Translations under genes and position numbers: made by a program
Part shown: positions 25,689-34,734 of the stretch, one piece after another
How positions within the stretch are numbered: the stretch's first letter is position 1
Layout of the letters: the number at the start of each line of letters is the position of its first letter
Assembly: GCA_045226335.1 (NCBI GenBank)
Contig: JBGVCH010000002.1
Coordinates: forward strand, 1 to 64,000
From: RUG11272 sp045226335
GTDB taxonomy: Bacteria > Bacillota > Clostridia > Christensenellales > Aristaeellaceae
Length of the DNA: 64,000 nucleotides
Direction: 5' to 3'
Notes under the pieces: model-generated
Database searches by the model: none
Seen by the model: the letters and a program-made list of their open reading frames with translations, nothing else
What the model was told of the DNA's origin: nothing

Positions 25689-26678
25689 ATGACCAGTGTC
25701 ACAAATCAACTCGGAACGAAAAAGCTGCTGAACCGAAACGGAGGAGGCTTCTTCAGAACGCTCGGGAAGCAGTGGCAGCTGGTGCTGATGTCCGTGCCCA
25801 TGCTGCTGTATGTTTTCCTGTTCAACTATGCTCCCCTGTGGGGCTGGGTGAACGCTTTCAAAGACATCAGCAAGGAGCGCGGCACGCTTCAGGCCTTCCT
25901 GGACGGTTCCGGCGCCGCGTCCTACGGTTTCAAGAATTTCACCGATCTGTTTGATCCCCTGAGCCAGCCCACTTTCGTGACCAGTATCCGGAACACGATC
26001 GCCATGAGCCTGATCAACCTGGTCTTCGGCACCGTGTCCGCCATCCTGCTGGCCATCCTGCTCAACGAGGTCCGGAACAAGTCCTTCAAGCGGACCGTCC
26101 AGACCGTCACCTATCTGCCGCACTTCCTGTCCATGGTCATCGTGGTCGGTATCGCGCAGATCATCTTCTCCAACGACGGCGTCATCACCAGCCTGCTGCA
26201 CAACATGGGCCTGGCCGGCCGCGAGGTCAACTGGCTGGGTCAGAAAGACTACTTCTGGTGGATCGTCGGCGTGGTCAACGTGTGGAAAGAAGTCGGCTGG
26301 GGCACCATCATTTATATCTCCGCCATGACCGGCATTGACCCGAGCCTGTACGAGGCCGCGGCCATCGACGGTGCCGGCCGCTTCCAGCGCATCCTGCACG
26401 TCACCCTTCCGGGCATCAAGTCCACCTTCGTGATCCTGCTGATCATGAACATCGGCCACCTGCTGGATACCGGCTTCGAGATCCAGTACCTGCTGGGACC
26501 GGAAATCATTAACGAAGTCCGTTACACCATCGACCTCTACGTGCTGGATTACGGCACGCAGAAAACGAATATCGGCCTGGCCACCGCCGCCGGTATCTTC
26601 AAGAGTGTGATTGCCATCATTCTGCTCACAGGCGCTAACCTGATCGCCAAGAAACTCGGCGAAGACTCGCTGATGTGA
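25689..26678 (+). CDS. Sugar ABC transporter permease, LplB type
   Basis: A 329-residue inner-membrane permease with about six membrane helices. The EAAxxDGA motif that contacts the ATPase is seen as YEAAAIDGAGRFQRILHVTLPG. I chose ATG 25689 because AAAGGGG ends eight bases upstream; an ATG at 25683 would be too close. It pairs with the next permease and the upstream binding protein. No ATPase gene is in the cluster, as is common where a shared MsmK/UgpC-type ATPase serves several importers. Confidence 0.9.
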   Translation: MTSVTNQLGTKKLLNRNGGGFFRTLGKQWQLVLMSVPMLLYVFLFNYAPLWGWVNAFKDISKERGTLQAFLDGSGAASYGFKNFTDLFDPLSQPTFVTSIRNTIAMSLINLVFGTVSAILLAILLNEVRNKSFKRTVQTVTYLPHFLSMVIVVGIAQIIFSNDGVITSLLHNMGLAGREVNWLGQKDYFWWIVGVVNVWKEVGWGTIIYISAMTGIDPSLYEAAAIDGAGRFQRILHVTLPGIKSTFVILLIMNIGHLLDTGFEIQYLLGPEIINEVRYTIDLYVLDYGTQKTNIGLATAAGIFKSVIAIILLTGANLIAKKLGEDSLM

Positions 26679-26704
26679 TCGACGGTGAAAGGAGGAAAAA
26701 CGAC

Positions 26705-29020
26705 ATGTTGAGCAAGAAGATCAAAATAGAGAACCAGATTGAATTCGAGAAGGACAAGCGCGGCCTGAAGGATCTGCCGGATACCCTCCGGCGACAGGCC
26801 CGCATGAGCAAGCGTCAGCTCCGCTGGAGCCTGCTGATCGCAGGGCTTGCGCTGGTGCTGCTGGTGGCGGTGATGACCATCGCCGACCGGAAAGCGACAG
26901 ACCCGCTGGTCGCCTTTGAAGGCGCCGAAGTCATGAAGGACGTGAGAGGCGCCGAGTACATCGACATCATCAACAAGAGCACCAGCATCGCGCTTCGGCC
27001 GTCGGAAACCGGCGAACCCGTGATGCTGAACGGACGCCGGCTGATCCTGCTGCGGCGCTCCGGCGTCACCGCCGACGACTACTGGTTCACGGCCTGCACG
27101 AAGAGTGACGCCAAGAACCTGAAAAAGCTCCTCGAAAACACCGGCGCCACCACGGACGTGATTTTGCTGGAGACCGAGGACAACACTTCGCTCTACGTCT
27201 TCAAGGCGCGGAAAACACAGATTGAAAAGTGCCAGGAAGAGTTTACAACCCGCTACGGGAAAAACCTCGTGTTCATCAACTACAACAGCCTGCCTGCCGA
27301 TTACTTCTCCGGAGAGGCTGCCGTCGATGAAGGGATGAGCGATCAGGAGGTCCTCCTTCATCGGCTGATGGGGCGTCTCGTGTTCATCCAGTACACCCTG
27401 AACGCGGGCGCGGGCGAGATCAGCTTCTTCCGGGCCACGGACGTGGACCTCCAGAAGGTTGAGTCCACCGTCTCCATGCTGAAGCTCGTCCGGATCGCCT
27501 TCATCCTCCTGCTGATCGCGGCCCTGGGCGTGCTGGCCTACACGCTGAAGGCGAAAAAGATCCTGACCAAGGACCGCGCGCAGCAGCATGTGATCCGGCT
27601 GGCGGTTCTGGGCGCGGTCGCGCTGGTGACGGTCTGTCTGGTCTTTATCACCACCCGGATCAACAACCAGAATGATCAGATGATCCGGATCGGTTACCTC
27701 GACTTCCCCTACGAGGTCGATGACACCGACACGAAGTTCGAGTCCAAAGCCGGCGTCGATGAGGAGCTGCTCATCAAGTACGCGGAATACCTCCCGCAAA
27801 TCGATGAAGATGCGGAGGACAAATCGAAGGCGCCCCTCGAGACGGAAGACGGGATCATCGTGTTCCGCTACTACACCAGCGACTCCGACAACATCGATGT
27901 TCCGATGGTCGGCGAGCAATGGGACAATGAGCTGGGCAAGTTCGTCGAAAAAGAATACATGACCAAGCTGAGGGACGCGAAGGGCAACCCGATCTTCATG
28001 GACGTCATCGCCTATATGCACACGTCCACAAGAGACGCGTCCCGTCCGACCGATACCTTTGTCTGGCGGACCATCTATTATGTGACGATGGCCCTCATCG
28101 TTGCCCTGTTCGCCGCGCTGCTGTACTTCTACCGGTACGAGCGGGATCTGGGCTTCCCCATCATCAACACCGCCATTCTGATCCTGCTGATGATCGTCAC
28201 CCTCTACCCCGTGCTGAACACCGTGGCCTACTCCTTCAGCAGCGGCAACGCCGCGAGCCGCGGCAAGATCGGCATCATCCCGCAGGAGTTCACCACCAAG
28301 AGCTACGCGGACATTCTGGACAATTACATGTACGGCGCGGCGGGCATCTCCGTGGCCAAGACCATTGTCACCACCGTCCTCAACCTGTTCTGGACCGGCA
28401 TGCTGGCCTTCACCCTGACCCGAAAAGAGTACGTACTGGGCCGGTTCATCACCCTGGTGATGGTGCTGACCATGTACGTCAACGCCGGCCTGATCCCGAA
28501 CTTCCTGCTGATCAGCCAGACCCTGGGGCTGAAGGGTTCCTTCTGGGTCTACATCATCCCCACCATGTTCTCCTGTTTCAACATGATCATCATCCGGACG
28601 TACATCGCGGCCCTGCCCGGGGAGCTGGTAGAGTCCGCGCGCATCGACGGCGCGGGCGACTTCCGGATCTACTGGCAGATCATCTTCCCGCTCTGTGCGC
28701 CCGTGCTGGCCACCGTGGCCCTCTTCATCGCCGTCGGCAGCTGGAACTCCTGGTTTGACACCATGCTGTACAACGACAGCATCAAGAGCCTCCACACCCT
28801 GCAGTACGTGCTGAAGGGCAAAGTCGCCACCGCCGGCATGACCGCCAGCCTGGCCCAGACCAGCACCGCGGCGGCGACGGACCTGGCCAAGACAACGGTC
28901 AACTCCAGAACCGTCCAGTGCGCCACCACCGTGGTCACGGCCCTGCCCATCCTGGTCATCTACCCCTTCCTGCAGCGCTACTTTGTCACCGGCATGGCCC
29001 TGGGCAGCGTGAAGGGCTGA
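26705..29020 (+). CDS. LplC-type ABC permease with a large N-terminal extension
   Basis: The C-terminal part of this 771-residue protein, from about residue 485, is a carbohydrate permease of the LplC/MalG group. Its EAA-type loop is VESARIDGAGDFRIYWQIIFPLC. Family members usually have about 290-300 residues. The first roughly 480 residues hold one membrane helix at about 40-60, a soluble segment of about 200 residues, helices near 265 and 300, a second soluble segment, and a helix near 455. I do not recognise the soluble parts. The frame is continuous and starts at an ATG after AAAGGAGG. The fusion is therefore real rather than a missed stop. Confidence 0.85.
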   Translation: MLSKKIKIENQIEFEKDKRGLKDLPDTLRRQARMSKRQLRWSLLIAGLALVLLVAVMTIADRKATDPLVAFEGAEVMKDVRGAEYIDIINKSTSIALRPSETGEPVMLNGRRLILLRRSGVTADDYWFTACTKSDAKNLKKLLENTGATTDVILLETEDNTSLYVFKARKTQIEKCQEEFTTRYGKNLVFINYNSLPADYFSGEAAVDEGMSDQEVLLHRLMGRLVFIQYTLNAGAGEISFFRATDVDLQKVESTVSMLKLVRIAFILLLIAALGVLAYTLKAKKILTKDRAQQHVIRLAVLGAVALVTVCLVFITTRINNQNDQMIRIGYLDFPYEVDDTDTKFESKAGVDEELLIKYAEYLPQIDEDAEDKSKAPLETEDGIIVFRYYTSDSDNIDVPMVGEQWDNELGKFVEKEYMTKLRDAKGNPIFMDVIAYMHTSTRDASRPTDTFVWRTIYYVTMALIVALFAALLYFYRYERDLGFPIINTAILILLMIVTLYPVLNTVAYSFSSGNAASRGKIGIIPQEFTTKSYADILDNYMYGAAGISVAKTIVTTVLNLFWTGMLAFTLTRKEYVLGRFITLVMVLTMYVNAGLIPNFLLISQTLGLKGSFWVYIIPTMFSCFNMIIIRTYIAALPGELVESARIDGAGDFRIYWQIIFPLCAPVLATVALFIAVGSWNSWFDTMLYNDSIKSLHTLQYVLKGKVATAGMTASLAQTSTAAATDLAKTTVNSRTVQCATTVVTALPILVIYPFLQRYFVTGMALGSVKG

Positions 29021-29063
29021 GCCCGCCAACCGGCATCGGGACAGAAAGGAGGGTATGCACACA

Positions 29064-29990
29064 ATGGCAGCTCAGAAAAGAGCAGCCGATCATACGGATC
29101 GGAAACGGTTTCCGGACGGCTTCCGCGTGATGCAGGGAAGGCAGGAGTTCATCACCTATCTGGACCACTCGTCCATCCGCATCTGGCCCTCCGAGCGGGC
29201 GGGGCACTTCGAGAGCCATGTGCACTCCGCCGTTGAGATCATCCTCCCCAGCCAGGGCACATCCGTCTACCGTCTGCCCAACGAGGAGTACCACGTCGCG
29301 CCGGGCGAGATCCTGATCATCCCATCCAACCAGCTCCATGAGCTCGTGGAGAAGGAAGGCATCATCCGCTATCTGATCCTGTTTGAGCCCGGCCCTCTCT
29401 TCAGCCTCCTGGATATGCAGCAGGCCTACCAGGTCACCCACCACATCATCTACCTGCACGACCACGGAGAGACCCATCAGCAGGTGGAGGGGCTGCTGCA
29501 CCAGATGGTGGACTGCTACTTCCAGCACCGGCCCATGTGGAACACCCAGTGCTACTCCTATCTCCTCCAGGCCTACGCCCTGATGGCCGGCCAGTTCGTC
29601 CAGAATCCGGATCCTGCCTTCGACAAGGCCTACCGGAGCATCGACGCGGAGATCATGAACATGGCCATCAACTACCTGGACGAGCACTTCGTGGAGGATG
29701 TGCCGCTGGAGAAGGTTGCCGCCTTTGCGGGATACTCGAAGTACTACTTCTCCAGGGCCTTCAAGAACTACTTCGGCATCTCCTTCTACGACTACCTGCT
29801 GGACCGCCGCCTCAACAAGGCCGTCGATCTGCTGATCCACACGGGCAAGCCCATCGGCACCGTGGCGACGGAATCCGGCTTCGGCAGCATCGCCACCTTC
29901 AACCGGATCTTCCGGAAGCACAAAAACTGCACACCGACCAAATACCGCGTCATCTACAGCGAGCCCGTCGTGAAGGGCGGCATCAGCTGA
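29064..29990 (+). CDS. AraC-family transcriptional regulator with cupin sensor domain
   Basis: A regulator of about 308 residues. The N-terminal half is a cupin-like sensing domain (HVHSAVEIILPSQG, then VAPGEILIIPSNQLHEL). The C-terminal half carries two helix-turn-helix motifs, VPLEKVAAFAGYSKYYFSRAF and PIGTVATESGFGSIATFNRIF. The start at 29064 lies about 11 bases after AGGAGGG; an ATG at 29055 is only two bases away and less likely. As last gene of the transporter unit it probably senses the imported sugar and controls the promoter at 23817-23844. Confidence 0.9.
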   Translation: MAAQKRAADHTDRKRFPDGFRVMQGRQEFITYLDHSSIRIWPSERAGHFESHVHSAVEIILPSQGTSVYRLPNEEYHVAPGEILIIPSNQLHELVEKEGIIRYLILFEPGPLFSLLDMQQAYQVTHHIIYLHDHGETHQQVEGLLHQMVDCYFQHRPMWNTQCYSYLLQAYALMAGQFVQNPDPAFDKAYRSIDAEIMNMAINYLDEHFVEDVPLEKVAAFAGYSKYYFSRAFKNYFGISFYDYLLDRRLNKAVDLLIHTGKPIGTVATESGFGSIATFNRIFRKHKNCTPTKYRVIYSEPVVKGGIS

Positions 29991-30002
29991 ACGCGGTATC
30001 TG

Positions 30003-30033
30003 AAAGGGCAGGCCGACACAGCCTGCCCTTTTC
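30003..30033 (+). terminator. Terminator after the AraC-type gene
   Basis: An 11-bp perfect stem (AAAGGGCAGGC/GCCTGCCCTTT, loop CGACACA) is followed by TCTT. It closes the transporter operon and lies directly beside the stop of the converging tcdA gene. Confidence 0.75.
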
Positions 30034-30786
30034 TTATTCCTTCGCAGCCGGGCGGATCCCCGACCGATGAAACGCCAGATCCTTCACCACCTCGCCCGCC
30101 ATGATGAGGCCCATGGCGGCCGGGACAAAGGCGGTGCTGCCCGGCACATCCCGGCGCGGCGCTCCTTCCCCGGCCGTTTCCTCCCGCAGGTCCGCGTGCA
30201 CCGGCGCCGGCGGCTCCAGGGAGTAGACCACCTTCACGCCCTCGATCCCCCGCCGGGCCAGTTCCCGGCGCATGATCCGGGCCAGGGGGCAGACCCGGGT
30301 CTGGCTGATATCCGCCACCCGCAGCGCGGTGGGGTCCAGCTTGTTGCCGGCTCCCATGGCGCTGATGACGGGAACGCCCGCCGCCTTGGCCCGGGCGATG
30401 AGGGCCAGCTTGGCCGTCACGGTGTCGATGGCGTCCACCACGTAGTCACAGCGGGTCAGATCGACGCGGTCCGCGTTCTCCGGGAGATAGAACAGCGGGT
30501 AGAGTTCCAGCCGGATGTCCGGCGCGATGTCCCGGATCCGCTCTGCCATGACCTCCGCCTTCAGGCGGCCCAGGGTGGCGTGGGTGGCCACCAGCTGCCG
30601 GTTCAGGTTGGTGAGGCTGACGACATCCGGGTCCACCAGATCCAGGGCGCCGACGCCGGAGCGGGCCAGGGCCTCCGCCGCGTGGCCGCCCACGCCGCCC
30701 AGGCCGAACACCGCCACCCGGGCCCCGCGCAGCCGGCGGATCCCCTCCTCCCCCAGCAGCATGGCCGTTCTGGTATACTGGTCCAT
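30034..30786 (-). CDS. tcdA: tRNA threonylcarbamoyladenosine dehydratase
   Basis: TcdA (250 residues, also YgdL/CsdL) is an E1/ThiF-like enzyme that uses ATP to cyclise t6A to ct6A in tRNAs. The nucleotide-binding VFGLGGVGGHAAEAL motif, DPDVVSLTNLNRQ, the VDAIDTVTAK segment and the KLDPTALRVADISQTRVCPLAR region are typical. The start at 30786 follows a GGGGGAAGAGGG site; an upstream in-frame ATG would bury that site. It is a single-gene unit. Confidence 0.9.
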   Translation of the reverse strand: MDQYTRTAMLLGEEGIRRLRGARVAVFGLGGVGGHAAEALARSGVGALDLVDPDVVSLTNLNRQLVATHATLGRLKAEVMAERIRDIAPDIRLELYPLFYLPENADRVDLTRCDYVVDAIDTVTAKLALIARAKAAGVPVISAMGAGNKLDPTALRVADISQTRVCPLARIMRRELARRGIEGVKVVYSLEPPAPVHADLREETAGEGAPRRDVPGSTAFVPAAMGLIMAGEVVKDLAFHRSGIRPAAKE

Positions 30787-30851
30787 CCCTCTTCCCCCTT
30801 TCCTCTCCACCGCATCTTATGCCATCAGCGCCCGAATGTCAACCGCGCCGC

Positions 30852-30879
30852 TTGCTATTTGCCGCAATCGTGCTATAAT
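30852..30879 (+). promoter_or_regulatory. Extended -10 promoter of the CNNM-type gene
   Basis: TTGCTA and TGCTATAAT (an extended -10) are spaced by 16 bases, about 52 bases ahead of the TTG start. Confidence 0.7.
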
Positions 30880-30930
30880 CATGGCGTCCTCCCCCGGGAG
30901 GATGATTTGATGACCGAGGAGTGATTCACG

Positions 30931-32274
30931 TTGTCGGACCTTCTGGACGGCCCGATATTTGCCCTGATCCTGTTGCTGCTGGTCCACGCCTGGTACAACC
31001 TCGCCATCGGCGCGGTGGGCGGGCTGAACGAATCCCGGCTGCGGCAGGCGGCGGAGGATGAGGATCCCCGGGCCGTCCGGCTGCTGCCGCTGGTGGACGG
31101 CCGGCGCCGGATCCTCAGCATCCTCCGGCACTGCACGACCCTGAATGCCCTGCTGACAGGCGCGGTGTCCGGCCTGTTTATCGAGCGGCCTCTGGCCGCC
31201 GCGCTGAGCGCCGCGGGGCTGCGGCTGCCTGGCGGCCTGCTGGGTGTGGCCTGTGTCTTTATCACCTGTTTCCTCATGGCCCTGCTGATGCTGGTCTTCT
31301 TCGCGGATCTGTGGCGGCAGCTGGCGGAAGCGCATCCGGAGCGCACCGCCCGCCGGATCGCAGGCCCGGTGACGCTGCTGGTGCGGCTGGTCTCCCCGGT
31401 GGAAGCCGGCGCGGAGAAGCTGGCCCGGCGGATCCTGCGGCTCTTCGGCGTCCGGACCTCCGCGGCGGACGCGGATGTCACCGAGGACGACATCATGATG
31501 ATGGTGGACCGGGGCGAGGAGCAGGGCGCCATTGAGGAAGACGAGAAAGAGATGATCGAAAACATCTTCGCCTTCAACAACCGCACGGCGGAGGACGTGA
31601 TGACCCACCGCACCGACGTGGTGGCCGTCCGAATCGGGGACAGCGACGCGGAGATCCTCAAAACCATCTCCGACAGCGGTCTCAGCCGCTTCCCGGTTTA
31701 CGGCAAGGACATGGACGACATCGTCGGCGTGCTCAACGCCCGGGATTACCTGCTGAACCGCTGCGCCGGCGAGCCCAGGCCGCTGAAGGCCCTGCTGCGG
31801 GAAGCCTACTTCATCCCGGACACGGTCCAGGCCGACGACCTGTTCCGAGACATGCAGAAGCGCAAGGTCCACATTGCGGTGGTGGTGGACGAGTACGGCG
31901 GCGTCAGCGGCATCATCACCATGGAAGACCTGCTGGAGGAGATCGTCGGCAACATCTACGATGAGTTCGACCCCCAGGCGGAGGCGGAGATCGTCCGGCT
32001 CCGGGACGGGCGCTGGCGGATCAGCGGCACCGCCGCGCTGGAGCAGATCGCCGAAGCCCTCGGCGTGGAGATCGAGCCGGACGGCGACTACGACACCATG
32101 GCCGGCCTGATCCTGGCCCACCTGACCACCATCCCGGCGGACGGCAGCAAGCCGGCGCTGGACGCCTGCGGCCTGCACATCCAGGTGGAACGGGTGGCCG
32201 GTCACCGCATCGAATCCGCCATCGTCAGCCTCCTTCAGCCGGAAACCGCGCCGGAAAAGGCCCCGGAAAACTGA
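30931..32274 (+). CDS. CNNM/HlyC-type membrane protein with CBS domains
   Basis: This 447-residue protein has the usual order of the CorC/CNNM (hemolysin C) family. An N-terminal DUF21 membrane domain with about four helices covers residues 1-150. Two CBS domains follow; RTAEDVMTHRTDVVAV and VVVDEYGGVSGIITMEDLLEEIVG are signatures. A C-terminal CorC/HlyC domain starts near residue 350. Members export or control Mg2+ or Co2+; the 'hemolysin' name is historical. The start is a TTG at 30931 after GAGGAG. A clean terminator follows at 32286. Confidence 0.88.
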   Translation: MSDLLDGPIFALILLLLVHAWYNLAIGAVGGLNESRLRQAAEDEDPRAVRLLPLVDGRRRILSILRHCTTLNALLTGAVSGLFIERPLAAALSAAGLRLPGGLLGVACVFITCFLMALLMLVFFADLWRQLAEAHPERTARRIAGPVTLLVRLVSPVEAGAEKLARRILRLFGVRTSAADADVTEDDIMMMVDRGEEQGAIEEDEKEMIENIFAFNNRTAEDVMTHRTDVVAVRIGDSDAEILKTISDSGLSRFPVYGKDMDDIVGVLNARDYLLNRCAGEPRPLKALLREAYFIPDTVQADDLFRDMQKRKVHIAVVVDEYGGVSGIITMEDLLEEIVGNIYDEFDPQAEAEIVRLRDGRWRISGTAALEQIAEALGVEIEPDGDYDTMAGLILAHLTTIPADGSKPALDACGLHIQVERVAGHRIESAIVSLLQPETAPEKAPEN

Positions 32275-32285
32275 CCCGAATTCAG

Positions 32286-32310
32286 GCAGCCGAACCCCGG
32301 CTGCTTTTTT
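32286..32310 (+). terminator. Terminator after the CNNM-type gene
   Basis: GCAGCCG/CGGCTGC pairs around a five-base loop and is followed by six T residues. Confidence 0.85.
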
Positions 32311-32317
32311 CGTGCTT

Positions 32318-32365
32318 CCACAACATCTTGTTCTTTTTCCCCTTGACGGATACAACCGCTTGTGT
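32318..32365 (+). promoter_or_regulatory. Paired NrdR-box-like operators ahead of nrdD
   Basis: Two copies of ACAA-N4-TTGT lie at 32320-32331 and 32352-32363, centre to centre 32 bases, that is about three helical turns. Each 16-base site matches the known NrdR-box consensus at 11 of 16 positions by my count. The second box fills the spacer between -35 and -10. NrdR is the ATP/dATP-sensing repressor of ribonucleotide reductase genes. Its gene is not in this window. Confidence 0.72.
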
Positions 32366-32371
32366 TATGAT
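32343..32371 (+). promoter_or_regulatory. Promoter of nrdD
   Basis: TTGACG and TATGAT are 17 bases apart, with a TG one base upstream of the -10 (extended -10). The leader to the ATG is about 65 bases and includes a short CCCCG/CGGGG stem. Confidence 0.75.
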
Positions 32372-32440
32372 AGGGTCCCCGACCGGCACTGCCGGGGTTT
32401 CGGCATGGATGAATTCAGGTTATGAGAGGGGTATAAAATC

Positions 32441-34621
32441 ATGAAGGTTATCAAGCGCAACGGCAGCGAAGCCGTATTTGACGAGGGCAAAATCGCCGGC
32501 GCCATCCGCAAGGCCAGCGAGAGCGCGGAGGAATCCTTGCGGCTGCCGGAGGACCGGATCCGGGAGATCACGGATACCGTGACCGCCCGCTGTCAGGAAC
32601 TGGGCCGGGCCGTCTCCGTGGAGGAGATCCAGGACAAGGTGGAGTACGCCCTGATGGAAGCGGGCTTCTTCGATGTGGCCCGGCTGTACATCCGCTACCG
32701 CTATCAGCGCTACCTGGTGCGCCGGGCCAACACCACCGACGCCCGGGTGCTGTCCCTCATCGAGTGCAACAACGAGGAAGTCAAGCAGGAGAACGCCAAC
32801 AAGAACCCCATCGTCAACTCGGTGCAGCGGGACTACATGGCCGGCGAACTCAGCCGGGACATCACCGCCCGCCTGCTCCTCCCCGCCGACATCGTGGAGG
32901 CCGACAAGGAAGGCATCATCCATTTCCACGACGCGGATTACTACGCCCAGCACATGCACAACTGCGACCTGGTCAACCTGGAGGACATGCTGCAAAACGG
33001 CACGGTGATCTCCGGCACGCTGATCGAGAAGCCTCACAGCTTCTCCACCGCCTGCAACATCGCCACCCAGATCATCGCCCAGGTGGCCTCCAACCAGTAC
33101 GGCGGCCAGTCCATCAGCCTGACCCACCTGGCGCCCTTCGTCCAGGTGAGCCGGGAGAAGATCCGCCGGGAAGTCCTGCGGGAGGCGGAGACCCTGGGGG
33201 GCAGCCGGGATCCCGAGGCCATCGAGAAGGTGGTGGAGGACCGGCTCCACGAGGAGATCCAGCGCGGCGTCCAGACCATCCAGTATCAGGTCATCACCCT
33301 GCTCACCACCAACGGTCAGGCCCCCTTCCTGACGGTGTACATGTACCTGGATGAGGCCAAGACCCCCCAGGAGAAGAAGGACCTGGCCCTGATCATCGAG
33401 GAGGTCCTGCGCCAGCGCTACGAAGGCGTGAAGAACGAGGCCGGCGTCTGGATCACCCCGGCCTTCCCCAAGCTCATCTACGTGCTGGACGAGGACAACG
33501 TCCGGGAGGGCACGGAGTACTGGGAGCTCACCAAGCTGGCCGCCAAATGCACCGCCCGGCGTATGGTGCCGGACTACATCTCCGCCAAGGTCATGCGCCG
33601 CCTGAAGGTGGACAAGAACGGCGAGGGCCACGTCTACACCTGCATGGGCTGCCGCTCCTTCCTGACCCCCTACGTGGACCCGGAGACCAACCAGCCCAAG
33701 TATTACGGCCGGTTCAACCAGGGCGTCGTGACCCTGAACCTGGTGGACGTGGCCCTGTCCTCCGGCGGGGACGAGGAGAAGTTCTGGCAGCTGATGGAGG
33801 AGCGACTGGAGCTGTGCCACCGGGCGCTGCGGCTGCGGCACGAGCGGCTCCGGGGCACCCTGTCCGACGCGGCCCCCATCCTCTGGCAGTACGGCGCCCT
33901 GGCCCGGCTGAAGAAGGGCGAGACCATCGACAAGCTGCTCTACGGCGGATACTCCACCATCTCCCTGGGCTACGCGGGCCTCTACGAGTGCGTCAAGTAC
34001 ATGACGGGCCGCAGCCACACGGATCCGGAGATCGGCATGCCCTTCGGCCTCAGCGTGATGAAGCGCCTCAACGAGGCCACCGCCAAGTGGAAGGCCGCGG
34101 AGCACATCGACTACTCCCTCTACGGCACGCCCCTGGAGTCCACCACCTATAAGTTCGCCAAATGCCTGCAGCACCGCTTCGGCGTGATCCCGGGCATCAC
34201 CGACAAGAGCTACATCACCAACTCCTACCACATCAACGTGCGGGAGGAAATCGACGCCTTCAGCAAGCTGCGGATCGAGAGCCAGTTCCAGCAGCTCTCC
34301 CCCGGCGGCGCCATCAGCTACGTGGAAGTGCCCAACATGCAGGACAACCTGGAAGCGGTGCTGGCCGTGATGCAGTTCATCTACGACAACATCATGTACG
34401 CGGAGCTGAACACCAAGAGCGACTACTGCCAGGTCTGCGGCTACGACGGCGAGATCGCCATCGTGGAGGAGGACGGCAAACTGCTCTGGGAGTGCCCCAA
34501 CTGCCACAACCGGGATCAGAGCAAGATGAATGTGGCCCGCCGCACCTGCGGGTACATCGGCACCCAGTACTGGAACCAGGGCCGGACGCAGGAGATCAAA
34601 GACCGGGTACTGCACCTGTGA
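32441..34621 (+). CDS. nrdD: Anaerobic (class III) ribonucleoside-triphosphate reductase
   Basis: NrdD (726 residues) reduces NTPs to dNTPs with a glycyl radical and works only without oxygen. An N-terminal ATP-cone (KVIKRNGSEAVFDEGKI) covers about residues 1-95 and carries the allosteric site. Near the C-terminus are the zinc cysteines CQVCGYDG and CPNCHN, and the radical glycine lies in RRTCGYIGTQ. Length and order are normal. The activating enzyme gene nrdG, often next door, is not adjacent; plsX follows instead. Control by NrdR is suggested by the two upstream boxes. Confidence 0.96.
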   Translation: MKVIKRNGSEAVFDEGKIAGAIRKASESAEESLRLPEDRIREITDTVTARCQELGRAVSVEEIQDKVEYALMEAGFFDVARLYIRYRYQRYLVRRANTTDARVLSLIECNNEEVKQENANKNPIVNSVQRDYMAGELSRDITARLLLPADIVEADKEGIIHFHDADYYAQHMHNCDLVNLEDMLQNGTVISGTLIEKPHSFSTACNIATQIIAQVASNQYGGQSISLTHLAPFVQVSREKIRREVLREAETLGGSRDPEAIEKVVEDRLHEEIQRGVQTIQYQVITLLTTNGQAPFLTVYMYLDEAKTPQEKKDLALIIEEVLRQRYEGVKNEAGVWITPAFPKLIYVLDEDNVREGTEYWELTKLAAKCTARRMVPDYISAKVMRRLKVDKNGEGHVYTCMGCRSFLTPYVDPETNQPKYYGRFNQGVVTLNLVDVALSSGGDEEKFWQLMEERLELCHRALRLRHERLRGTLSDAAPILWQYGALARLKKGETIDKLLYGGYSTISLGYAGLYECVKYMTGRSHTDPEIGMPFGLSVMKRLNEATAKWKAAEHIDYSLYGTPLESTTYKFAKCLQHRFGVIPGITDKSYITNSYHINVREEIDAFSKLRIESQFQQLSPGGAISYVEVPNMQDNLEAVLAVMQFIYDNIMYAELNTKSDYCQVCGYDGEIAIVEEDGKLLWECPNCHNRDQSKMNVARRTCGYIGTQYWNQGRTQEIKDRVLHL

Positions 34622-34675
34622 GCCCGGGCGGGATTGTTCACTTTTCGTTTTTCCGCCGGGAAGCGCCGCCATCCC

Positions 34676-34704
34676 TTGCATTCTCCCGGAATCAATGATA
34701 AAAT
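34676..34704 (+). promoter_or_regulatory. Probable promoter of plsX
   Basis: TTGCAT and TAAAAT are 17 bases apart, with TGA before the -10 (extended -10). The plsX start follows about 30 bases later after AAAGGAGG. Confidence 0.6.
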
Positions 34705-34734
34705 GGCCTCGTGAAACGCAAAGGAGGAGACGCC

